Notes: generated by a model not told the origin, from the sequence alone. DNA of 10,938 nucleotides from Clostridia bacterium (GCA_017462145.1 JAFTRT010000204.1:1-10938), one strand, 5' to 3'. Counted from the stretch's first letter, positions 1 through 6,911 are shown. Program-made: numbers and translations.

Positions 1-782
1 GTCAGATTTTCCTTTTCCATGATGTAAGGAACGATAGCGGGGTCGATATCACCGCAACGGGTTCCCATTTCCACACCGGCAAGAGGGGTAAAGCCCATAG
101 AGGTATCTACGACCTTTCCGCCCTTTACTGCGGAGATGGAGGAACCGTTACCGATGTGGCAGGTAACGATCTTGGTCTCTTCCAACGGCTTATCCAACAG
201 CTTTGCCATTTCTGCGCTGACGTAACGGTGAGAGGTTCCGTGCATACCGTAACGGCGGAGACCGTACTTTTCATAATATTCATAGGGAAGGGCATACATA
301 TATGCTTCTGGCGCCATGGTCTGGTGGAATGCGGTGTCAAATACCAAGATCTGGGGCTTGCCGGGCATGGTCTCCAAACAGCCCTTAATGCCCATCAGAT
401 GTGCCTCGGTGTGCAGAGGCGCAAAAGCACGGCACAGCTCCAGCTTGGAAAGCACGTCCTCGGTCATTAAGATCGAACCGGAGAAGTAAGCTCCGCCGTG
501 TACCACACGGTGTCCGATTGCCTGGATTTCATCCATGCTTGCGATGCACCCCACCTTTTCATCGGTGAGATAACGGATGACCAGCTTCATGGCATCCGCA
601 TGGTTCGCCATGGGAGCCTCTTCCTTGACCTTCAGTCCCTTGAGCAGTTGCTTGTGCTCGATCAGCGAGCCTGCACCGCCGATCCGCTCACAGATACCCT
701 TTGCGGATACCACGTCGGTCTCGGTGTCGATCAGCTGATACTTCAAAGAACTGGAGCCTGCGTTGACAACAAGAATATTCAT
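1..782 (-). CDS. ackA: Acetate kinase, N-terminal 260 residues (3' end outside window)
   Basis: Acetate kinase interconverts acetate + ATP and acetyl phosphate + ADP in the cytoplasm, the last step of acetate-producing fermentation. The reading frame starts MNILVVNAGSSSLKYQLID, the hallmark N-terminus of the family. Residues matching the known active site of the Methanosarcina enzyme are present: N7, R92 (HRVVHGG), H124 (APLH), D149 (VFDTAFHQT), H181 (YGMHGTSH) and R242 (GTRCGD). Roughly the last third, which carries the remaining catalytic Glu, lies beyond position 1. The start ATG at 782-780 is supported by GGAGG at 795-791 (minus-strand reading). One oddity is that the usual APLHNP stretch reads APLHTEAHL here, so N and P after the active-site His are replaced by T and E. 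It is transcribed divergently from tmcAL. The family call is very secure. Confidence 0.97.
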   Translation of the reverse strand, partial: MNILVVNAGSSSLKYQLIDTETDVVSAKGICERIGGAGSLIEHKQLLKGLKVKEEAPMANHADAMKLVIRYLTDEKVGCIASMDEIQAIGHRVVHGGAYFSGSILMTEDVLSKLELCRAFAPLHTEAHLMGIKGCLETMPGKPQILVFDTAFHQTMAPEAYMYALPYEYYEKYGLRRYGMHGTSHRYVSAEMAKLLDKPLEETKIVTCHIGNGSSISAVKGGKVVDTSMGFTPLAGVEMGTRCGDIDPAIVPYIMEKENL

Positions 783-796
783 GTAAAAAACCTCCG

Positions 797-810
797 TTGA
801 ATAAATTCAA
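797..810. repeat. Short inverted repeat in the ackA leader
   Basis: TTGAAT-AA-ATTCAA is a 14-bp inverted repeat lying between the predicted ackA start of transcription and its ribosome binding site. It could form a small 5'-terminal hairpin in the mRNA or be an operator half-site pair. It is AT-rich and short, so chance is a real possibility. Confidence 0.25.
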
Positions 811-820
811 TATTTATCCT

Positions 821-849
821 ATTATACACCTTTTTTCTTCCGATTTCAA
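821..849 (-). promoter_or_regulatory. Sigma-A promoter of ackA
   Basis: On the minus strand TTGAAA (849-844) is followed after exactly 17 bp by TATAAT (826-821). This is a near-consensus housekeeping promoter. Transcription would begin near 814, giving a leader of about 32 nt that contains the GGAGG ribosome binding site at 795-791. Confidence 0.8.
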
Positions 850-892
850 TAGGATTTTGAAAGAAAAAGAAAAAGAAAACAAAAAAGAAGCA

Positions 893-906
893 GCCGAATC
901 GTCGGC
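893..906 (+). promoter_or_regulatory. Small hairpin immediately upstream of the tmcAL ribosome binding site
   Basis: GCCGA-ATCG-TCGGC forms a 5-bp GC-rich stem ending 2 nt before the GAAAGGAA ribosome binding site (908-915) of tmcAL. It could modulate ribosome access. No convincing sigma-A promoter for tmcAL is visible in 783-920; the stretch 860-890 is almost purely purine (runs of A with G). Confidence 0.25.
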
Positions 907-920
907 CGAAAGGAACTGTT

Positions 921-2093
921 ATGTCCACATTTGGAATCGTTTGCGAATGGAATCCGTTTCATAACGGGCACGCCCGCCTCCTGTCCGAGGCTCGCCGTCT
1001 GGGCGCAGACCGCATCGTTTGCGTCATGAGCGGCTGTGCCGTTCAGCGGGGGGAGTTGGCAGTGGCCGATCCGTATGCAAGAGCCGAAGCGGCCTTGCGT
1101 TGCGGAGCCGATCTGGTGTTGCAGCTTCCGTATCCGTGGAGTGCGGCAGGGGCAGATTATTTTGCCGAGGCCGCAGTGACGGTTTTGGAGGATTATGCCG
1201 ATGTGCTCTTGTTTGGCTCGGAATGTGGGGAGATCGATCGCCTTTGGGAGACCGCACGAATCGCAGAGCATCCCCAAACCCAAGCTGCTTTTGCCGAGGC
1301 CTTGAAGCGAGGAGAACGAGCCGCACAGGCCTATGGAGGCCTTCTCGGAACCGAGCTTTCCTCCAATGACCTTCTGGGGGTGGCTTATCTTCGGGTCTTG
1401 CTTCGCCATTCTTGTGCGATGACTGCCTGTACCGTCCGTCGGGTGGGAGATGCCTACCGCTCCGAGGGAAGAAGCGAGAGCGACTATCCTTCGGCTACGG
1501 CAATTCGCCGCCTGTGGCAGTCGGGACAGTGGGCGCAAACCATCAGCGGTATGCCCGGAGAGGCCGAGACAATGTTTCGCCGTTTGCGTGACGGTGGGGA
1601 ATTAACCGATCCGGAGCGCTTGGATACAGCTATTCTTACTTTCTTCCGCCTTCGGAGCGCAAGTGATTTCGAGGGAATTGCCGAGGCAGGAGGTGGGATC
1701 GCAGAACGGATCTGTTCCTTGGCACAGGAGTGCACCACGGCCAAAGAGCTGTTCGAGGCGCTTCGAACCAAGCAATATACCGATGCCCATCTGCGTCGTG
1801 CGATGCTCTTTTGCATGACGGGAGTCAAGGAATCCCTGTTGCATCAAACGCCTGCTTATACGTTGTTATTGGGAGCAACAGAGGGAGGAAGAGCGCTTTT
1901 GAGTCAACGCAGAAAGCAGAAAAAGAGGGTGCCTCTCATCACAAAGCCTGCCGATTTGCCAAGAGAGTGCGAGCAGTTTGAAGCCGAAGCGGCTCTTCAA
2001 GCCATGTTTTCCTTGGCCAAGGGCCATCCTTCTTCCGCAGGGGCATGGTTGAAAAAAAGTGCCGTTTTCCTTGGAGAGAAAGAAAACACTTGA
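921..2093 (+). CDS. tmcAL: tRNA(Met) cytidine acetate ligase TmcAL (YlbM family)
   Basis: TmcAL activates acetate with ATP to acetyl-adenylate and transfers the acetyl group to the wobble cytidine of elongator tRNA-Met, forming ac4C34, which improves AUG/AUA discrimination. The 390-residue length fits the family (about 400). The nucleotidyltransferase HIGH-like motif is at residues 11-17 (NPFHNGH). It is followed by the family block MSGCAVQRGE (36-45), a PYARAEAAL stretch (51-59), GADLVLQLP (62-70) and FGSECG (98-103). The ATG at 921 has GAAAGGAA 5 nt upstream, and the conserved motif lies close to this start, so no earlier start is needed. It diverges from ackA; both proteins handle acetate. 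Local GC is higher than in the downstream ABC gene. The family call is confident, and the function follows from the Bacillus subtilis enzyme. Confidence 0.95.
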   Translation: MSTFGIVCEWNPFHNGHARLLSEARRLGADRIVCVMSGCAVQRGELAVADPYARAEAALRCGADLVLQLPYPWSAAGADYFAEAAVTVLEDYADVLLFGSECGEIDRLWETARIAEHPQTQAAFAEALKRGERAAQAYGGLLGTELSSNDLLGVAYLRVLLRHSCAMTACTVRRVGDAYRSEGRSESDYPSATAIRRLWQSGQWAQTISGMPGEAETMFRRLRDGGELTDPERLDTAILTFFRLRSASDFEGIAEAGGGIAERICSLAQECTTAKELFEALRTKQYTDAHLRRAMLFCMTGVKESLLHQTPAYTLLLGATEGGRALLSQRRKQKKRVPLITKPADLPRECEQFEAEAALQAMFSLAKGHPSSAGAWLKKSAVFLGEKENT

Positions 2094-2118
2094 CTTTCAC
2101 GTCAAACTGTGATATACT
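2090..2118 (+). promoter_or_regulatory. Sigma-A promoter with extended -10, for the 96-aa gene
   Basis: TTGACT (2090-2095), a 17-bp spacer, then TATACT (2113-2118) preceded by TGA (2110-2112), an extended -10. The -35 element overlaps the TGA stop codon of tmcAL (2091-2093), so the small gene can be expressed independently of tmcAL although it lies only 61 bp downstream. Confidence 0.82.
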
Positions 2119-2154
2119 ATACTGAAAGCAAGTGACAGAAAACAGGAGGAAGCC

Positions 2155-2445
2155 ATGGAAGAAAGAAAACTGGTCAGCGGCGAGTACTTGGAATATAAAG
2201 GACGTCCCTTGGTTCGTGAGGGCGACACCATTTGTTACGGCGATATGGAGGAAAAGGGTATTCTGCTTTTGGAGATCATGTCCTATAAGAAGAACGAGCA
2301 GGGTGTTTCCGTTCCCGATGATATTATGATCCAAGTGGTTGAATCCAAAAACCAAAATAATATTCTCCGCCAAGGACACAAAAAAGGCCTGTATGAGGCC
2401 TTTGGTTTGGGTTTGGTTTGGTTGGAGCACGAGTGCAAGAAATAA
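2155..2445 (+). CDS. Small conserved-looking protein of unknown function (96 aa)
   Basis: I do not recognise this family. The product is a soluble protein of 96 residues without signal peptide, membrane segment or cysteine pair. It is rich in charged residues at both ends (starts MEERKLVSGEYLEYKGRPLV, ends LEHECKK) and looks beta-rich in the first half, with alternating hydrophobic residues such as GILLLEIMS. The start at 2155 is well supported by AGGAGG at 2144-2149, 5 nt upstream. The gene is framed by its own near-consensus promoter (2090-2118) and its own strong terminator (2464-2505), which argues for a real monocistronic gene. The codon pattern resembles that of its neighbours. Cytoplasmic location is inferred from the absence of targeting signals. 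Confidence 0.85.
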   Translation: MEERKLVSGEYLEYKGRPLVREGDTICYGDMEEKGILLLEIMSYKKNEQGVSVPDDIMIQVVESKNQNNILRQGHKKGLYEAFGLGLVWLEHECKK

Positions 2446-2463
2446 GCCCCGAAAACCGGGATT

Positions 2464-2514
2464 GCAATAGGTCGAAAAAAATTTTTTTCGACCTATTGCT
2501 TTTTTATTTTTTTT
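2464..2514 (+). terminator. Rho-independent terminator after the 96-aa gene
   Basis: A perfect inverted repeat of 18 bp per arm with no unpaired centre: GCAATAGGTCGAAAAAAA (2464-2481) and its exact complement (2482-2499). It is followed by a T-run (2500-2505) and, after a single A, eight more T. The central A/T positions would open as a loop. It begins 18 bp after the stop codon at 2443-2445. Confidence 0.93.
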
Positions 2515-2524
2515 ATGATAGAAT
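2496..2524 (+). promoter_or_regulatory. Candidate promoter of the ABC transporter, overlapping the terminator
   Basis: TTGCTT (2496-2501), a 17-bp spacer, then TAGAAT (2519-2524) preceded by TGA (2516-2518), again an extended -10. The -35 element uses the last bases of the upstream terminator stem and the start of its T-run. The match is weaker than for the other promoters in the window, but spacing and the TG element fit. Confidence 0.5.
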
Positions 2525-2577
2525 GAAACTGACAAGGCTTGATGCCGTGTACGCTTTTTACGAGGAGATAACGGAAG

Positions 2578-3945
2578 ATGCTTGAAATTAAGAACGTCAC
2601 AAAAATTTATCGCTCCAAATCCGGAAATGCGGTGAAAGCACTGGACAATGTCAGTGTGACCTTCCCAGAGAACGGAATGGTCTTTATTCTCGGTAAATCG
2701 GGAAGCGGAAAATCCACATTGCTGAACGTGATCGGCGGATTGGACGGTTGCGACGGCGGTGAGTTTATCATCAAAGGAAAATCCTCCAAAAACTTTGCAG
2801 GCTCGGATTTCGATGCTTACCGAAATACCTTTATCGGTTTTATCTTCCAAGAATACAATGTACTGGATGATTTTACCGTAGGCGCCAATATCGGCTTGGC
2901 ATTGGAGTTACAAGGCAAAAAGGCTACCAACGAAAAGATCAATGAGATCTTAAAGCAGGTGGATATGCTGAATTTTGCCAAACGAAAGCCCAACGAGCTT
3001 TCCGGCGGTCAAAAGCAGCGTGTTGCCATTGCCCGTGCCTTGGTCAAGGATCCCGAAATCATTATGGCTGACGAGCCCACGGGGGCTTTGGATTCCAATA
3101 CAGGTAAGCAAATCTTGGATACGTTGAAGGAGTTGTCCAAAACCAAGCTGGTGATCATCGTTTCGCATGACCGTGATTTTGCGGAGCGGTACGGTGACCG
3201 TATCATTGAGATGAAGGACGGCACAATTGAAAGTGACGTGACCAAGCATCAGGTAGAAGCCAAAGCTGTCAGCAGCGGAATTTTGCAAATGTCCGATCAC
3301 CTTCTTCGCATTGAAAAGGGCTATCAGCTCACCGAAGAGGATGTTGCGCTGATCAATGCCTATCTGCGCCAGCAGGATGCGGATATTTTGGTGTCGGGTG
3401 ATACCCGTGTCAACAATACGGTTCGCACCTCTGCCGGTATCAGTGAGGATAACCGTGCATCGGTGTTCTGTGTGACCGATTGCGAAAAGGACGTTAAGGC
3501 ACAGGCGTACGAAGGAAAAAATACCAAGTTTATCCGTTCTCGCTTGCCCTTGAAAAACGCCTTGAAGATCGGCGGAAGCAGCTTGGGACACAAAAAATTC
3601 CGTTTGGTCATGACCATCTTTTTGTCACTGATCGCCTTTACCATGTTCGGCTTCTCTGATACGCTGGGAGCTTACAATAAGGTGACGGCTGCCACTGACT
3701 CCATTTTGGATACCAAGATCCAATACGCTGCTTTTTCCGCAGGTCTGAAATATACTTGGACTTGGGATGATAACGTTGAGACTCGATACAGTGATGTTTT
3801 GATGAATGAAAACGATATCACGGCACTGTCCGAAAAAACCGGTCTGAACTTTATTCCGATCCTGGGCGGTGATCAAAACGGTTCTTCCGTTTCCGTTACG
3901 GCTAACATGAAGGATACGACCTCCATCGGATATGAGTTTGCTTAG
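2578..3945 (+). CDS. ABC transporter, ATPase domain plus start of permease; ends at an in-frame TAG
   Basis: This is the N-terminal 455 residues of a single-chain MacB/LolD-like ATPase fused to an FtsX-type permease. The ATPase has Walker A GKSGSGKST (39-47), Q-loop Q91 (FIFQEYNVLDDF), signature LSGGQ (141-145), Walker B IIMADEP (161-167, catalytic E166) and H-loop H197. A linker of about 120 residues (215-335) leads to a first membrane helix near 343-364. The extracytoplasmic domain then begins and is cut by TAG at 3943-3945. The start at 2578 has GAGGAG at 2562-2567. The frame continues without another stop to 6171, so this is probably the 5' part of one gene, not a complete protein. Family members of this layout export or sense peptides, lipoproteins or antimicrobial compounds; the substrate here is unknown. 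A product ending at the TAG would have an intact ATPase but only one of four expected helices. Confidence 0.85.
   Translation: MLEIKNVTKIYRSKSGNAVKALDNVSVTFPENGMVFILGKSGSGKSTLLNVIGGLDGCDGGEFIIKGKSSKNFAGSDFDAYRNTFIGFIFQEYNVLDDFTVGANIGLALELQGKKATNEKINEILKQVDMLNFAKRKPNELSGGQKQRVAIARALVKDPEIIMADEPTGALDSNTGKQILDTLKELSKTKLVIIVSHDRDFAERYGDRIIEMKDGTIESDVTKHQVEAKAVSSGILQMSDHLLRIEKGYQLTEEDVALINAYLRQQDADILVSGDTRVNNTVRTSAGISEDNRASVFCVTDCEKDVKAQAYEGKNTKFIRSRLPLKNALKIGGSSLGHKKFRLVMTIFLSLIAFTMFGFSDTLGAYNKVTAATDSILDTKIQYAAFSAGLKYTWTWDDNVETRYSDVLMNENDITALSEKTGLNFIPILGGDQNGSSVSVTANMKDTTSIGYEFA
3943..3945 (+). other. In-frame amber (TAG) codon interrupting the ABC transporter
   Basis: Codon 456 of the frame opened at 2578 is TAG, between ...GYEFA and TGLLSGFASTTQEQ, and the same frame then stays open for 741 sense codons to the TAA at 6169-6171. 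No frameshift is involved. One base change would restore Q, K, E, L, S, W or Y. Possible readings are a recent nonsense mutation (broken gene), a sequence error, or readthrough by a suppressor or recoding tRNA. No obvious recoding hairpin follows the codon. The five other genes whose stops are visible all use TAA or TGA. Confidence 0.9.
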
Positions 3946-3987
3946 ACGGGTCTCCTGTCCGGCTTTGCTTCCACCACTCAAGAGCAA

Positions 3988-6171
3988 ATGGAAAGCATGG
4001 GCTATTCGCTGACAGGAACGATGCCACAGGCCGACGATGAAATTGCCATCACCGAGCTGATGTACCGTCAGTTAAATTATGCGGGTTATTCCAATCGAGA
4101 AACGGGGGAGTCTGTTCAGGCAGGTGAGCTGACGATGAATGAACAGGACGCAAAGTCCATCATCGGCAAACGTCTGACGCTTCGTATCGGCGGAGAAGAG
4201 AAGAGCTGGAAGGTCACGGGCGTGGTGGATACCTGCTTTGACTACGAGCGGTATGCCGATTTCGTTCCCAAGGAGAATGTCGGTGCGCCTACAGACGGCC
4301 AGAGTGATATCGGAACGATTACGATGCAAGGGGAACTGCAAAATACCCTTCGCTACAGCTTCCACAGCGTAGGATATCTCAACCAGAATAATTTTGAAAA
4401 CCTGTCTGCTGACATTTTGAACAAAGCCAGAAATGAGGCAATCGGCGAATCCATGTTTTTCTATTGTGAGTTGACGATGCCGACAGACAAAGATTCGTCT
4501 CTCTCCATTCAGGGCTTCCACAGAATGGCAGATTCTTCCGCTTTGTCTCTGGTGGGCACTATCAATTGGCTGGACGGAAAGAACAGAACCACATTGGGGG
4601 AGAATGAGATTGTTGTCAGCAACAGTTTGCTGAACAGTTTGCCTCTGGATGTGAATTGTTCTGAGGATTGTGAGGCCATTCTGAAGCAGATGTTCGGTAC
4701 TCTGTGGATGGACGAAATGGCAGAATTCTCGGTCAGAGATGTGATCCTGAAGCTTTCCGCAGAACGATATACGGCGGATGAGGAAACATTTGCGGCCGCC
4801 AAGGAGGCTTTGTTACAACGATATTCCGCCGATCGAGGAGGCATGTCGGACGAGGCGATGGCCATGATTTCGGACGAGGAACTGAGATCCTACTGGAAAG
4901 AGCTTCTTTCCAAAAATGACGATTCGCTGGAGGGCTTTCCGAGCGGTGATGAGGTTGCTGCACCGTATGTGAAGCAACTGCTCGAAGCACTGTTGGGCTA
5001 TACCTTTGATACTTCTGTCCCCAACGAATTTTATGGAACGCTGTTGGAGCAATGCTACGGATCTGTTGCTGATTTCAATATGAATGTGTCCTTTATTCGC
5101 AACGTATTGGCATACGAGGAAGCCTACCGTTCCCAGAAAGGTCAGTCTGTGGACGATTATCAAACCGAGGCATTCTATGAAGAATACGTGCAGCGTTCCA
5201 TGGGATATAGCTTTGACGAGTGGGTAGAATACTGTGGTATGCTCTCCGAGGTTGCATTGCGCAAGCAAGTAGCAAGCGCATACGTCAATAAGATCTTCAT
5301 GGTGGAAGGCAAGGAAGACAGCAGTTTGTATCAGACACTCAACCAAAAGGCTACCGAGCTTTTGCTGTCGATTGCGAAGGACTCCTTGTCGGATATGATC
5401 TCTCAATGTGTCTTCCAATTCCACCATTATGACGAAAACGGCGAGCAAAAGCTCAACTATCCCAACATTAAGGTCGTAGGACTCTTTGAAGATTCAGATA
5501 GAATGCTGAGCGATCTTGTGATTGGTGAGGCGGTATGCGACTTGCATGAAGAGCTTGCGGAAAAGGAGTACATTGTTTGGAAGGATGATACCGTTTATGC
5601 ACCTCACGACCCCGGTGCATACGCCTATGCCGTTGCGGTGATGCCGACCGATCCCCAGCAGGTTCGCTCCTTGGTAGAGTTGAATTATGCGGAGGGCGAG
5701 GATATCAGCTTTTCCATGAAAAATCAGGTTATGAATACGCTGAATAATTTCAATAGCTTCATTGAGGTCGGCGCAAAGGTATTCCTGTATGTGGGTATCG
5801 GCTTTGCCGTATTCTCCGCTTTGATGCTGATGAACTTTATCTCGGTATCCATTTCCTACAAAAAACGGGAGATCGGTATTTTGCGTGCCGTAGGTGCACG
5901 ATCCTCCGATGTGTTTAAGATCTTCTTCTCGGAGGCGGCCATGATCGCTTTGATCAATTATCTGCTTTCCGTGATCGCAACCGTTTCCATTACCATCTTT
6001 TTCAACAACTTTGTCCGCAGCTACGGTATTAACGTGACCCTGTTGAGCTTTGGCATCCGACAAATTCTGCTCATGCTGGTGATCTCGGTGGCCGTTGCCG
6101 CTCTGGCAAGCTTCTTCCCTGTATGGAGTATTGCAAGACGGAAGCCTGTGGATGCCATCAAAAATAAATAA
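3988..6171 (+). CDS. FtsX-type ABC permease, C-terminal 727 residues of the interrupted transporter
   Basis: This continues the 2578 frame after TAG and 14 further sense codons (3946-3987). It holds most of a very large extracytoplasmic domain (about 590 residues, rich in D/E) and then three membrane helices near residues 598-620, 651-672 and 691-712. The classic FtsX sequence SYKKREIGILRAVGA lies after the first of these, and the protein ends ARRKPVDAIKNK. Together with the single helix in the first part this gives the four-helix MacB-like permease topology. The ATG at 3988 is only the first Met after the stop: no real ribosome binding site precedes it (AAGAG at 3980-3984, 3 nt away). Independent translation therefore looks poor, and the piece is best read as part of one 1197-residue protein. 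Lack of any other stop or frameshift over 2.2 kb argues against old decay. Confidence 0.8.
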   Translation: MESMGYSLTGTMPQADDEIAITELMYRQLNYAGYSNRETGESVQAGELTMNEQDAKSIIGKRLTLRIGGEEKSWKVTGVVDTCFDYERYADFVPKENVGAPTDGQSDIGTITMQGELQNTLRYSFHSVGYLNQNNFENLSADILNKARNEAIGESMFFYCELTMPTDKDSSLSIQGFHRMADSSALSLVGTINWLDGKNRTTLGENEIVVSNSLLNSLPLDVNCSEDCEAILKQMFGTLWMDEMAEFSVRDVILKLSAERYTADEETFAAAKEALLQRYSADRGGMSDEAMAMISDEELRSYWKELLSKNDDSLEGFPSGDEVAAPYVKQLLEALLGYTFDTSVPNEFYGTLLEQCYGSVADFNMNVSFIRNVLAYEEAYRSQKGQSVDDYQTEAFYEEYVQRSMGYSFDEWVEYCGMLSEVALRKQVASAYVNKIFMVEGKEDSSLYQTLNQKATELLLSIAKDSLSDMISQCVFQFHHYDENGEQKLNYPNIKVVGLFEDSDRMLSDLVIGEAVCDLHEELAEKEYIVWKDDTVYAPHDPGAYAYAVAVMPTDPQQVRSLVELNYAEGEDISFSMKNQVMNTLNNFNSFIEVGAKVFLYVGIGFAVFSALMLMNFISVSISYKKREIGILRAVGARSSDVFKIFFSEAAMIALINYLLSVIATVSITIFFNNFVRSYGINVTLLSFGIRQILLMLVISVAVAALASFFPVWSIARRKPVDAIKNK

Positions 6172-6183
6172 TAAATAATTGTT

Positions 6184-6210
6184 ATGGGGCTCCTTTTTTG
6201 GGAGCCCCAT
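6184..6210 (+). terminator. Hairpin terminator after the ABC transporter
   Basis: ATGGGGCTCC (6184-6193) and GGAGCCCCAT (6201-6210) form a perfect 10-bp GC-rich stem with a 7-nt loop. It lies 12 bp after the TAA at 6169-6171. The following T-tract is poor (TTGCATGTTT), so termination may be less efficient than at the palindrome near 2480. Confidence 0.75.
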
Positions 6211-6239
6211 TTGCATGTTTGATATGGGGAAATGGTAAC

Positions 6240-6268
6240 TTGCAGAGGAAAGTTTTTTGTGATATAAT
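6240..6268 (+). promoter_or_regulatory. Distal sigma-A promoter of the ECF sigma operon
   Basis: TTGCAG (6240-6245), a 17-bp spacer, then consensus TATAAT (6263-6268) with TGA in front (6260-6262), an extended -10. It would give a basal housekeeping supply of the sigma factor, starting near 6275. Confidence 0.75.
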
Positions 6269-6284
6269 GAAAAAAAACCAATTT

Positions 6285-6311
6285 TGTAACCGGAAGTAAA
6301 CTTTTTTCGTC
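6285..6311 (+). promoter_or_regulatory. Proximal ECF-type promoter, likely autoregulatory
   Basis: TGTAAC (6285-6290) and CGTC (6308-6311, followed by TATA) are separated by 17 bp. This matches the known Firmicute ECF promoter pattern (an AAC-containing -35 and a CGTC -10 at 16-17 bp, as for Bacillus SigM/SigX/SigW). It lies 42 bp upstream of the ECF sigma gene, where autoregulated promoters of this class are usually found. Recognition by this particular sigma factor is inferred. Confidence 0.7.
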
Positions 6312-6353
6312 TATATGGGTGAAGGGCCCTGATATTCTTGAGGAGGTGACGGC

Positions 6354-6911
6354 ATGGATGATAAACGAATCGTAAGCCTGTTTTGGGACCGCTCCGAATC
6401 TGCAATCTCCGAAACACAGCGTAAATACGGTGCATATTGTCATACGGTAGCGTATCGGATTCTGGAGTCTCACGAGGACTCCGAGGAATGTGTCAACGAT
6501 ACCTTCCTAAAAGCATGGAATGCCATTCCTCCCCATAAGCCGGAAAAATTATCTGCTTTTCTGGGTAAGATCACTCGCAATCTCGCTCTGGATCGCTATG
6601 AAAAGAAATGGGCGCAAAAGAGAGGCGGACAGGTGGAGCTTGCTCTGGAAGAGCTTGCAGAATGTCTGCCGTCACCGGACAGCACCGCTCCCATGAGCGA
6701 GGAGCTGATCCTAAAGGAGGCAATCAATGCGTTTTTGGCATCGTTGCCTCAGACCACACGCATCATTTTCATGAGACGCTATTGGTATCTCTGTTCGGTC
6801 AGGGAGATCGCAGAGTCCTTTTCCATGACAGAAAGCAATGTCAAGGTCTTGTTGATGCGCACCCGAAATAAGATGAAGATCTATTTGGAACAAAAGGGGG
6901 TTCAACTATGA
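6354..6911 (+). CDS. ECF-family RNA polymerase sigma factor
   Basis: An alternative sigma factor of 185 residues, a normal length for the extracytoplasmic-function group. Region 2 spans about residues 22-88: YGAYCHTVAYRIL, then DSEECVNDTFLKAWNAIPP (core-binding and -10 recognition) and ITRNLALDRYEKK. Region 4 spans about 120-180 with the helix-turn-helix in VREIAESFSMTESNVKVLLM, which reads the -35 element. There is no extra C-terminal domain. The start is set by GAGGAGGTG at 6340-6348, 5 nt before ATG 6354. The TGA overlaps the next gene's ATG by 4 bp (6908-6911), so the two are translationally coupled. Upstream lie a sigma-A promoter (6240) and an ECF-type promoter (6285). It should direct an envelope- or signal-response regulon; the stimulus is unknown. 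Confidence 0.95.
   Translation: MDDKRIVSLFWDRSESAISETQRKYGAYCHTVAYRILESHEDSEECVNDTFLKAWNAIPPHKPEKLSAFLGKITRNLALDRYEKKWAQKRGGQVELALEELAECLPSPDSTAPMSEELILKEAINAFLASLPQTTRIIFMRRYWYLCSVREIAESFSMTESNVKVLLMRTRNKMKIYLEQKGVQL

Noticed and set aside
783..920. Riboswitch or structured leader upstream of ackA or tmcAL
   Set aside because: Only a 14-bp AT-rich inverted repeat and a 5-bp hairpin are present; no known riboswitch core fits, and the ackA leader is only about 32 nt.
1939..2850. A 303-codon minus-strand frame crossing tmcAL end, the 96-aa gene and the ABC start
   Set aside because: It runs through two promoters and a perfect terminator palindrome, is antisense to three supported genes and shows no recognisable domain.
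3943..3945. Pyrrolysine or programmed recoding at TAG
   Set aside because: Kept only as an alternative. No pyl gene is in the window, no stable stem directly after the codon was found, and ABC transporters of this type are not known pyrrolysine proteins.
3988..6171. A separate permease gene starting at ATG 3988 as a natural two-gene ABC system
   Set aside because: The first helix of the permease lies upstream in the 2578 frame, the gap is exactly 14 in-frame sense codons, and no ribosome binding site precedes 3988. One interrupted gene explains it better, though the piece is listed for completeness.
5494..6435. A 313-codon minus-strand frame over the ABC 3' end and the ECF start
   Set aside because: It is antisense to FtsX and sigma region 2 coding sequence and crosses the terminator and tandem promoters. 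The protein is His/Asn-rich with no family features.
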